Source: Iris pallida (Eukaryota > Streptophyta > Magnoliopsida > Asparagales > Iridaceae). From it: 64,000 bases of DNA. The number at the start of each line of letters is the position of its first letter. Within the stretch, counting starts at the first letter, position 1. Made by a program: the position numbers and the translations under genes. The DNA lies in NCBI GenBank assembly GCA_029216955.1, contig JANAVB010042220.1:15552299-15616298 (forward strand), given 5' to 3'. Below are positions 54,280 to 64,000 of the stretch, piece after piece. The notes below the pieces were generated by a model, which did not search any database, was not told the origin of the DNA, and saw only the letters and a program-made list of their open reading frames with translations.

Positions 54280-56049
54280 TGTCACGCCCCAATTTCGAAG
54301 AATCGATAGTCGTTCCCCGCGTGATGCCATACGAACCTAGGTTACGATCGCATAAGACATAGTCATAAGGTAATCCGAAATACAACATCTAAGAGAAAAA
54401 GCGCAGATAAATTGAACAACACATTGAGACAGAGAAACTTTACATTTTATTGATAATAGACATCATTTACCGACTCTATTATAATCGTGCTGTATGGGCT
54501 TATAACATGACTCTACAAAAGGAGTGTTGATGAGATAGTCGTTCCATACATACATCCCTTATTTACAACAAAAGTATTCCAGCCACCTAGATTGGAGGAA
54601 GGCTGAGACATGTTCCTTGGGCTGTTGCAAAGATTCTTCAAAAGTGATATGATGGGAGACTTTGAAAACATGTGATTGTACTGACCCTCACCCTCTACAG
54701 GTGGTACGAATCAAGAGGGACGCACCCACTGACCATGGCGACGTTCAAAGAACATGTCTCGGCTTCAAAACATGAACGTCGCCTTGGTCAGTTGGCGAGT
54801 CCCTCTTGATTCATACCACTTGTAGAGGGCGAGGGTCAGTACGATCACATATACTGGCAAGTGACTAATTAAAAGTCATGCTCTCATTTGTTCAAGCAGT
54901 TTTATAAAACATGTTAGCTATTTGGTGATCTTTCTAACCATCTTGATCGATTTGCATGTTAACATGTTTTGATGCAAGCATATAAAATTGTATACATTGA
55001 GCATTTATCATTTTTATTCCGTGTTACGTGCATTAGTTCAAGCAGTGAAAGGGTGGAAAGGTTACTGGCAATGTCAAGCCATCATGGACTATAGCTGGGT
55101 TAGACGGTGACCCTTTCGTAGCGGGTAGCGACCCCTATACGAAAGTTTTTGAATCACCCGTGTCGATCCTGCTGGCACTTACTATATTCGTTCTTCCCGG
55201 GCCGAATCGGTTCCTTGGCATAGACAACCGTTCGAGGAAACTACCTCTTGTGCACAAGTTATCCAATGACCATTTTTGTTCTTCTTGAAACTTAGCCTTT
55301 TTATGCACTTTAGCCTTATCGTTGCGATACTCATTAATCTATTAATTTCTTTGGTTTGCATAAAAGTCGTACGTTCTGATTTAGCGTCCCGTAGGTACCA
55401 ATTTTCTCGAGGCACCGTTTACTGAAACTATTTTACAGATCATAAAATAACCTTCTCTCTTTTCTAGAATCTTAAACTTTTTTTTTGGTGTGAGACTTAT
55501 ATTTCTAGAGTAAATTACTCTAAATTGATACAGTTATTCGAGTTCTTGATTTTGAAACCAAAGGTCGAGGTGAAGGAGGTCAGCCACTCACCTTAGTCTT
55601 TGCTTTAGGTGAGGGACTGGTTGGCCGTGCTTAGACATCGCCTACACGATCACCTAAAATTGTATAAGCAACTGATTAGAATACCTTGCTATTCAAGAAG
55701 TTCGATACGAATGCGAAGTTTGAAAATACAAGCCATAAAAACCATCGAAAACACATTCACGAAAACTAAAGCCAAAGACAAAGCAAGTGCGTCATGAAAA
55801 GCAGAGTAGCGGAAGGTCTCTCCCGACTCAGCCGCAGAGTCAATCCTCAAGGCGCAACCCGCTGAATATGGGACTTGATTCCGAAGAAACCTTTCCATAA
55901 CGAGAAAAAGATCTTAATTCAATCATTCCCGTTCGACCGATTCAATCGATCCCGATCTATTGGTTCTGACTGAATCGGTAGCGACAATGTTCTTTTCTCG
56001 CGTACCCCGTGGATTGAAATGGGACACGATGTAGGGATGGGGCACTACA
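54280..56049 (-). repeat. 3' LTR of chromovirus W
   Basis: On the minus strand it starts TGTAGTGCCCCATCCC, soon after the chromodomain stop, and ends TTGGGGCGTGACA. The ends form an imperfect inverted repeat. Length is 1770 bp. It contains a 78-bp hairpin at 54670-54850. The expected polypurine tract before it is weak, and the target copy cannot be checked, because the left end of the element is lost. Confidence 0.5.
54670..54850. repeat. Long inverted repeat (hairpin) in W LTR
   Basis: Arms 54670-54747 and 54773-54850, 78 bp each, about 90% complementary by eye (8 mismatches), with a 25-base loop. The arms contain CTCTACAGGTGGTACGAATC and its near complement. Confidence 0.85.
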
Positions 56050-56104
56050 CCATAACCAACTAAGAAAAAGTTTCATCTTTGAAACTTAAGAATAGAACCT
56101 ACCT

Positions 56105-58760
56105 CTATGAGAACAATGAAGAAAATTTCTTCTTTATCTCTGATTCAAGCTCCCAAGTCGACTCCTCGACCGAATGATTGCTCCAGAGTACAGGAACAAG
56201 AGGGATCGCTCGATTTTGAAGCAACTTATCCTTGTGCTCTAAGATTTGGACTGACACTTCGACATAGGATAAGTTGGCCTTTAGATCCAGCTGACCAAAA
56301 TTTACCACATGGCTTAGATCATGTGCGTACTTCCGCAACTGAGAGACCTAGAAGACATCATGCACATCTGCTAGCACTGGCGCCAGGGCAATTTGGTAGG
56401 CCACTGGGACAATTTGCTTGAGTATTTCCAACGGTCCAACGAATCTCGGACTCAGCTTTCCTTTTGCACCAAAATGGGTAACTTCTCGCATATGCGTCAC
56501 TTTAAGAAATATGTGATTGTCTTCTAGGAACTCGAGGGGTCGACGATGGACATTCATATAACTTTTCTGCCGACACTGTGCAAGCTTTAATCTTTCTTGA
56601 ACGAGGCAAACTTTCTGCATAGTCTGTTCCACCAGCTCTGGGGCAAGAATCTGCCGCTCCCTGACTTCGTTCCAGCAAATGGGTGACCTGCACTTCCGTC
56701 CGTACAAAGCTTCGTATGGCACCATGTGGCTAATGGATTGATAGCTATTGTTGTATGCAAATTCAGCCAGAGGTAGATGAGCATCCCAACTCGACTTAAA
56801 GTTAATTGTGCAGAGCCATAACATGTCTTCGAGAATCTGATTCACACGTTCTGTTTGGCCGTCGGTCTGGGGATGGTAAGGTAAGCTGAACTATAACTTG
56901 GTACCTAGAGCCGGCTAAAGGCTACTCCAGAAGTGTGATAGAAATCATCCATCCCGATCAGAGACGATGGATACAGGGACTCTGTACAGCCGTACTATCT
57001 CGAGCCAGGCGATCAACGCTCCAAGTAACTTTAATGGCAATGAAGTGCGCTGACTTGGTTAGTCGATCAACGATGACCCAGATGGCATCATTTTTCCATG
57101 GCGTCTTCGTCAAGACCAATAATGAAATCCATGCACACGTGCTGCCATTTTTATTCCTGGATCGCCAGGTTCTGCATCTCCCCGCCCGTCCTTTGATGTT
57201 GAGCTTTCACTTGCTGACAGGCCATGCATTACGACACAAAGAGTGCCATATCTCTCTTCATTTTGTGCTACCAGAAGGTCGTACGGAGGTCTTTGTACAT
57301 CTTTGTGCTGTCTGGATGCAAGGTGTATTTCGTGTAGTACGTCTCCGTCAATATCTCCTTTCTAAGTTCTGAGTCATCCGGAATGCATAGCCTACCCTTC
57401 AATCGAAGCACGCCGATTTTATCTTCTACGAAGTCAGTCGTCCTATTCGTTGAGATTAGCTCTCGCATCTTCTTCAGGTACGGATCATTCTTCTGAGTGG
57501 TCTTGATCTTTTCTCGCAAGCTCGGCTCAAGCTGCAACTGCGCCAACTATAAATTCCTTAATCGAACCCGGAGGTCGATGCCCATCTCTTCTAAGTCATG
57601 TAGCAATCTACGATCGATGGATATCGAGGCAATATACTTCCACCTCAGAACTTCTGCCACAATATTTTCCTTGCCCAACGTATAGTCAATAGTCAAATCG
57701 TAATCTTTGATCAGTTCAAGCCAACGTCTTTGCCGTAAGTTCAGCGCTTTCTGCGTGAATCGATACTTGAGGCTCTTATGATCCGTATAGATCATTTATG
57801 CCATGCCATAAAGATAGTGATGCCATAATTTTTACGCGAATACAATCGTCGTTAACTCCAAGTCATAGGTGGGGTAGTTCTTTCCGTACGGCTTTAGCTG
57901 TCGGGAAGCAAACGATATTACCTTGTTTCGTTGCATCAACACACACCCCAAACCCTGGTCGACCGTATCGCTGAAGATCTGGAATCCCTCAGTCCCTTCT
58001 GGAAGTGCGAGTATCGGGGCCGAGATGAGCCGTTGCTTTAATTCCTGGAAGGATGCTTCACAGTCGTCTAACTATTCAAAAGTGACTCCTTTCTGGGTGA
58101 GGCGAGTCAGAGGCGATACGATCTTCACGAAGTCCTTCCTAAAGCATCAGTAGTATCCAGCTAAGCCAAGGAAGCTTTAAATCTTGCCTACTGATGCTAG
58201 CTGTTTCCAATCGACAACGGCTTCAACTTTGTTTGGGTCGACTGCAATACCTTCGGATGAAATAATGTGTCCAAGGAATGCGACACCGCTCAGCCAGAAT
58301 TCACACTTTCTTCGTTTTGTATACAACTGATTTTTTCGAAGGGTTTGTAGCACTGTCCATAGGTGCTCAGCGTGTTGTCGCTTGTCCTTTGAGTAGACGA
58401 GTATATCGTCGATGAAGACTACTACAAACTTGTTAATGAAGGGTCGAAACACTATTTTATTAAATCCATAGAAGTAGTCGAGGCGTTCGTTAGGCCAAAC
58501 GACATTACCAGAAACTCGTAATGGCCGTATCATGTGCGAAAGGATGACTTCGACATATCGTCCGACTTATTATTGAGTTGATGGTAACCCGAGCGAAGAT
58601 CAATTTTGGAAGACACCGAAGCGCCTTGCAACTGATCGAACATGTCGTCTATACGGGACAATGGATATTTATTCCGGATGGTGGCCTTGTTCATCACGAG
58701 AAGTGGGTACGTCCAGCCGACACCGCAGTGTCGACGGTAGAACGCTGTCCTAGGTCACAA
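56105..58760 (-). pseudogene. Del/Tekay-type chromovirus pol (element W), truncated and decayed
   Basis: Minus strand, in order. RT from about 58690: [20 protein letters not shown], then VVFIDDILVYSK (58411-58446). RNase H with [20 protein letters not shown] (from 57795). Integrase: zinc-finger part (57390-57200; HPDSTKMYKDL, CMACQQVKA), then, after a poorly preserved core, EFAYNNSYQSI and PYEALYGRKCRSPICW (near 56750). At the C-terminus a chromodomain, 56338-56105, with ILEHKDKLLQNRAIPLVPVL and NHSVEESTWELE, typical of Del/Tekay. Many stops and shifts. RT lacks its first third, where family-Z LTR sequence joins it. The chromodomain would direct integration to marked chromatin. Confidence 0.9.
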
Positions 58761-59114
58761 CATCTAACAATATAATGCTAAGCAGTTTATACTCCCCGAA
58801 TGGGGGTGACATAGCAGAATGTAAATCCAATCACAACTAAGGAAGAAGAAGCACGATATGATATAGAACTCAAGTAAAATACAGATGATCAGAAGAGTCT
58901 AAGTGTCTAAGATAACATCTCAGCAAACATCCAGAATACCAGGTCTCAACTACAGAGTATGAAAGAATATATACAATCCGGATCTCAATGACAGAAATAA
59001 AACCTAACTAAACTAGTCTAGGCAGTAGGGGTAATGTCATCAGCTATAGCTGGGTCCTCCTGAGAGTCCAGCTCACAAGTGTCGTCTAGGACTGTCCCAT
59101 AGAAGGTGTCAACA
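58690..59114 (-). repeat. Family-Z LTR fragment joined to the RT of W
   Basis: Reverse complement matches 8560-9052 with gaps: AGCTGGACTCTCAGGAGGAC, then GTTATCTTAGACACTTAG, then GACCTAGGACAGCGTTCTAC. The junction with RT lies within about 58680-58700 and is not exact. The right side stops where the LTR of element Y begins (59115). Confidence 0.6.
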
Positions 59115-60426
59115 TGTCACGCCCCAGAACCAGAATACTGGAGAGCGGGGGAATGACTCAGCCAGCTACGTATTACGGGTAGATGAATACCGTATAATAC
59201 GATCAATGCTTTCTAAAGACGAGGGGGTACATACTACATGAAAGTCTCACTATGGTCACTTCACATCTATTGTCTCAATCATTCGAACAAGAAAACAGAA
59301 ATAGAGAACATGTAAGAATAAGCAGTAAGGCGTCCTAAACGCTCAGTCAAAATATTCTTGAGATCTGGCTTTACAAAACATAGCCAGATGATATGGCAAG
59401 GTGTACACAATTGTTATCAGCTGCAGTCTGACTTAATTACAATTATGCAAAAGTAATTACAAGATAATCCGACTAACATGTCGGTGCCAAACGGCTACGG
59501 TATAAAGTAAATAACAAAACGAGTGGTGAAGTAAGGGACCCACTCGAGTCCTCCTGCGATCATCCCTCTAGTGTTGACCATCTTGGAGGCGGAAGTAAGC
59601 TGGATCCTCGAGAACCGGCTCTAAATCTGGCCATGCAAAACCAGAGAGGTTAGACCTCTAATAGCAAGTACCACAAGGAAGCACGATATGAGGGAATTAA
59701 AACCAGTAATAAGAGAATATAATAATAGATCTCTGCTTGCTACTAGGATTCACATCACATCACGACACTTCGAACCAACCTCCCAACCAAACAAGGACAG
59801 AAGTTAGCCCGTCATGTCCTGACATTCTGATCATCCCAGTTAGACAACAGAGTAGGTACAGTACACAAACAAATCATCTTGTACGTCCAATCAAATCCTA
59901 CGGCTTGCTATTGTGAGTCCCAAGTTATCCTGGAATTATGCAATTAGGAATTCCTCAGTTCTTACTATGTGCGAGCAAGGCTAGTCTATCCAGTCAATCA
60001 GGTGCGCCAAGCATGAATTAGACGAGTCCTAGCAGGACGCCCGTCATATATATACAATATACAATAATAATAAAAGCAGGTACTGTTCCCTGCCCGTGTG
60101 GCAGATTTACAGTATCTGTGGGAACCAGCCGGCCTGGCGGGCACTACTAGTCCCGGGAGGGCTGCCATGTAAGAACTCGGGAATCCATTCTCTCCATGCC
60201 ATCATTATTTTATTTTACTTAATAGTCCCTACGTTGAGTGAAATCCCATGCCGTGGATCATGATCATTCAAATGAGTACTTTCGTACGGGGTACGATATG
60301 CGCAACTCTACAACGATACCAGTGCGGCTAGGTTGTAGGTTTTACATAGCGTAATGCAACAATCAAATCTAACCACGGGGTAATCATGCCTTGACCATCA
60401 AGTACACATGCTACTTTTGTAGAAAA

Positions 60427-60450
60427 ATAAATAAATAAATAAATAAATAG
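60427..60450. repeat. (AAAT)n microsatellite
   Basis: Six tandem AAAT units. A short simple repeat. Confidence 0.9.
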
Positions 60451-60813
60451 ATTGAAGCTTGCATGTGCCTGTATGTCAATATTCGGGATCGGCTAATCGA
60501 GTACAATAGTTTATTACATGAACGTGTCTCATTCATTCATTTCAATAAGACGACTAGCCAGTCTCTTAGTTCCAACTAGGAACGCATGATCAATTTAGTC
60601 AAGATAACCATCGTTATTAATGGTGACAAGGCATGAAAGTCAATTAGCATTAAACATGGTCGAGTCCATAATTAGTACAAAATAGTTGGTAACATATTCT
60701 TGAAGCCAAGGAAAAGATCTACAAATTCATGTTAGGAGTTGGAAGAAATTCTAGCCACAATTCAGTCAAAATAGAACATATGATAGTCAGAAACAACCAA
60801 AATAGGCATATTC

Positions 60814-61386
60814 TGCGACATGATATGCGCCTACTGCGACATGCGCCTCATGCGGCTCAACTGCGACATGATATGCGCCTACCGCGACATGCGCCTCATG
60901 TGGCTCAACTGCGACATGATGTACGCCTACCGCGACATGCGCCTCATGCGGCTCAACTGCGACATGATATGCGCCTACCGCAACATGCGCCTCATGTGGC
61001 TCAACTGCGACATGATGTGCGCCTACTGCGACATGCACCTCAATGTGGCTCATGCGCGACATGATGTACGCCTACTGCGACATGCGCCTCAATGCGGCTC
61101 ATGCGCGACATAATATGCGCCTACTGCGACATGCGCCTTAATGCGGCTCATTCGCGACATGATATGCGCCTACTGCGACATGCGCCTTAATGCGGCTCAT
61201 TCGCGACATGATATGCGCCTACTGCGACATGCGCCTTAATACGGCTCATTCGCGACATGATATGCGCCTACTGCGACATGCGCCTTAATGCGGCTCATGT
61301 GCGACATGATATGTGCCTACTGCGACATGCGCCTTAATGCGGCTCATGCGCGACATGATATGCGCCTACTGCGACATGCGGTGCGT
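60814..61386 (+). repeat. 48/49-bp tandem array with ATGCGGCTC motif
   Basis: About twelve units of the form GCGACATGATATGCGCCTAC, then TGCGACATGCGCCTCATGCGGCTCA. The first units are 48 bp, so open frames with a 16-residue period arise on both strands; later units are 49 bp and break them. Each unit is itself built from three or four related sub-motifs (ATGCGCCT, ACATGCG). The frames are not regarded as genes. Confidence 0.9.
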
Positions 61387-62361
61387 GCTGCAGATGAATA
61401 TATATGAATGAACCCAAAATTCTTTTTGCCATAACTTCCACAAAATAAATCGAAATCTAACTTTTCAAAAGCCAAACTTTAGTAGAATCAAATTCTCTAC
61501 AACATGGAACCACTTAATTTCGAAATCAACAATGTTTGATAGATCAAAACCCTAAATTCATATGAAGACCAAAACCATGAAAACCAAAACTTAAAACTTA
61601 GATCTACACCCAACCATCCATGGAAATCAAGAACTTCAAGACCTAAACTTGTAGAGGAAGAGAAGATGAACAACATAGACCAAAAATAAATGGGGATGCA
61701 TGAAATCCCTCATGGTGTGCAAGATGTACTTGCTTCTCTTTAATAGCTAGGGTTTTGGTGGAGGAAGAAAGAAAATAAGAGTTATGAGGAGAGAGAATAG
61801 AAGAGGGATTTAAATAGCAAGTCATGTTAATCTCCTACCATCCATTCCTTCCTACACAATCTAGACCATCCATGCTTATCATGTTGAACCAAGTTAAACC
61901 AAGTTGGTTCAACATGAGCAAAATAAACCAATAGCTAGGTAAAGGCAGAAACAAATTACAAAAAAATAATTAGCATAAAATTAAAGAAATTAGACACGGA
62001 ATAAATGCGTGATAAATATTAAATAAATGCAATATATATAGGGGTTGGCTTAAGAAAACCCTAAGCCCTAAACATGCTCTAACCATGTGACTAATGACAT
62101 GTTAATTGTTACGTGATACAACTAATTAAATTAATTAAATAAAATCCTAACCACAACACGGTTCAGAAATCCTATCATCGAAACAGTGAACCACGCCTAC
62201 AACCAGACAAGGACAAGGGGTGGCACACTAATCCGCGACGAGATACTGTTCCATGCCATGGCCAGTTACAAATAGAGGATAAATGCAATAAAGATACAGG
62301 TGCCAGATACCATATACATGAAAAATCAAAAATTTACGTATTCCGGGAATGGGGAGTGACA

Positions 62362-62826
62362 TCTCTACCCTCCTTAGAAAAATTCCGTCCTCGGAATTTC
62401 AATAAGGCTAGTCGAGCGCGCTCTCAGATCACGAAATACACTCATGTCATATAACAATCATGATTATCAAACAACACATGGCATACGAACAGATTACGAA
62501 AGAAAGAGCAATTAAGTAAGAGCGCAAACAATAATCATACCCTAAAGGGAAATGATCGGAGACATACGAATAAAATATACCTCTCAAGTCAGGTAGGAAT
62601 TCGTCCTCGAGGTCCTACACCGACACCCAAAGTGGACAAGGGTCAATACTTGAGATAAGTCGGTACCAATGACTAAATCAAGAACGAGACTCTGTCCAGG
62701 ACGTACTCTCGTAATCAAGACACATGATGAATTTCACGTATCACATGATACGAGAGCAGATGAGTGAGACGAAAAGTTGCCTTCACTCTTCGAATATAAA
62801 ACTCAAAGAATTATAATAAATAATAA
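62362..62826 (-). other. Element Y, 3' untranslated region and polypurine tract
   Basis: Minus strand from the gag stop to the LTR. No pol remnant is visible. It ends ATTCCGAGGACGGAATTTTT and CTAAGGAGGGTAGAGA, the usual end of a chromoviral interior, just before TGTCACTCCCC. Confidence 0.55.
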
Positions 62827-64000
62827 TTAATACTCAAACTTACTCAAAACCTGACCGCCTTCAGCCAATCTTTGCTCTAATACTCCAAATCCTTCTTGCC
62901 TTTGTCCCTGCCTTCCCTGTCCCTGCTGCCCAACCTGATGCTGTGCTTGTCGGTACATCTGAGCTTGCGTCGGTAATAGGTGCTGAGCTAGTGGCCTCAC
63001 TGCTAGGGCCGGCCCTTGATACGGTGCTACCTCTGGAGCTGGCAACGCCGGAAACCGTTGAGCTGGCCCTCCTGGCCTCTGTATCATAGGACAATCGGCA
63101 ATCCTATGGTCTGGACTGCCACACCTCAAGCATAATCCATTAGCTGAACGACACACATCCCTAGTGTGCCCTCCCTTACCACAGTAAGTGCAGCCCGCTG
63201 GGGGTTGCTGGTTCTTCCTCGGTTGTTATTGCTGCTGCTGCCTGGGTAGTGTTGGTGCTCGTATCGCCACATCGTGGATACGAATGCCAGAGGATGGTGC
63301 TGTTGCTCGGGGCGCTGCTGCCCCTCCTCCTTCTATCTGACCGTGAGATCTCTTCTGACCTCCAGTCCTTGCCGCAAGCCTCTGAATGGTGATCTCATGC
63401 CTTCGAGTCGCCGTCAATACTTCATCAAAAGTCTGGTAGTTGTGCCCCTCTATCAACTGCAAGAGCTCAAGATGAAACCCTTGCTGGAACCTCATCGCCC
63501 TCTGGCGCTCCGTTGCTACCATCTCTGGGGCAAACCTGCTCAATCTGCAGAACTCCGCTGCGTACGCATCTACAGTCTTGCCAGCCTGTCTGAGGTTGAT
63601 AAATTTCTGTTGTAGCTCAAACTGCGCCACAACTCCATAATACTTCGTCTTGAACCTTGCAGTAAAATCGTCCCAAGCAACGGGACGTCTGATACCTACT
63701 TCCTCTGATTCCCACCAATCACGTGCGAGATCCTGAAGTAACAACTTCACCTGATCTACACGTTCTTCTGTTGGCACCTTAGCTGCTATTAGAATAGCCT
63801 CAATATCCTTGAGCCATGCATCTGCTGAAATAGCATCCCCCGTGCCCTCGAAACGGCGGGGGTTGTACTTGCAAAACCTGGCCGATGCTCATGAATCAGT
63901 CCTCATTCCTCTTTTCAGAGCCGTCTGCAATCCTTGGTTGAGTAACACATTCTGCTCTTGTAGCTGAGTGTGCATGCGCTGCTGGGCCAACATCTGATGT
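62827..64000 (-). pseudogene. Gypsy gag with two zinc knuckles (element Y), cut by window edge
   Basis: The Retrotrans_gag region reads DLARDWWESEEVGIRRPVAW and FKTKYYGVVAQFELQQKF, then VDAYAAEFCRLSRFAPEM. Two CCHC knuckles follow: CTYCGKGGHTRDVC (63190-63149) and CLRCGSPDHRIADC (about 63121-63080). Then comes a Gln/Pro-rich tail ending at TAA (62827-62829). Two nonsense codons interrupt the frame: TGA at 63889-63891 and TAA at 63226-63228. The N-terminus lies beyond 64000. No protease follows. Gag would form the particle and package RNA. It may belong to a non-autonomous, gag-only element or to a copy that lost pol by deletion. Confidence 0.8.

Larger units (their letters stand above)
59115..62361 (-). 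repeat. LTR of element Y (3.2 kb)
   Basis: On the minus strand it starts TGTCACTCCCCATTCCCGG, directly after a polypurine tract (AAGGAGGGTAGAGA), and ends TTCTGGGGCGTGACA. Starts and ends are mutually inverted (TGTCACNCCCC), as in other chromoviral LTRs. It contains the 48-bp tandem array at 60814-61386, a (TAAA)n run near 60427, and a TATA-like CTATTTAAATCCC at about 61806-61818. Length is long but within the range seen for such elements. Confidence 0.65.

Noticed and set aside
60729..61113. Open frames of ~90-110 codons with a 16-residue repeat
   Set aside because: Caused by the 48-bp tandem period; later 49-bp units break the frame, so no selection for coding is visible.
1..64000. Host genes, tRNA, rRNA or organelle DNA
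   Set aside because: I looked for cloverleaf-like tRNA segments, rRNA cores and coding regions unrelated to transposons and found none that could be supported.

Overview
The window is plant nuclear DNA made almost entirely of nested transposable elements. I found no ordinary host gene, no tRNA or rRNA gene and no CRISPR array. The families present (Tat-clade and Del/Tekay-type Ty3/gypsy elements, a SIRE/Maximus-type Ty1/copia element, a CACTA/En-Spm DNA transposon and an Emigrant-like pogo MITE) together point to a flowering plant, probably a eudicot. The species cannot be named from the sequence.

Layout. 1-8411: the 3' part of a large Tat-clade element (copy A): the end of its integrase, a ~55-bp tandem array, an antisense spliced gene (2163-6536, minus strand), and the 3' LTR (7006-8411). 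It lies in a fragment of another LTR (family Z, 8412-9052). 9053-13631 is old decayed DNA holding an Emigrant-like MITE (9651-10191) and ending in a gypsy polypurine-tract signature, followed by that element's LTR (13632-15131, element V). 15132-47771 is a CACTA element with TNP2, DUF4218, DUF4216 and Transposase_24-like pieces and a terminal CACTA inverted repeat at 47771. It is split by Tat copy B (18949-46387, TSD AGTAC). Copy B is itself split by a young SIRE-type copia element (30445-40156, TSD CATGT). 47772-54279 holds a decayed SIRE-like LTR fragment, a primer-binding site on the minus strand and unclassified LTR-like sequence. 54280-64000 is a stack of minus-strand gypsy elements: a Del/Tekay chromovirus (W: RT, RNase H, integrase, chromodomain, LTR 54280-56049), a piece of family-Z LTR, and a gag-bearing element (Y) with a ~3.2-kb LTR (59115-62361).

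How the parts relate. In each LTR element gag would form the particle, and protease, RT/RNase H and integrase would copy and insert it; every pol seen here is broken, apart from the short integrase fragment at the left edge, whose upstream part lies outside the window. The order of insertion can be read from the nesting: CACTA, then Tat B inside it (LTRs about 5% different by eye), then SIRE inside Tat B (LTRs about 1.4% different).

The most interesting content is the antisense gene carried by both Tat copies. It has three exons with identical intron positions and phases, its own TATA-like box on the minus strand, a plant-mobile-domain-like region and a coiled-coil C-terminus. A second unusual signal is a short motif, ATGCGGCT(C/G), present in dozens of copies in the Tat LTRs, in the first intron of the antisense gene, inside the Tat gag reading frame, and in a tandem array in the unrelated Y LTR.
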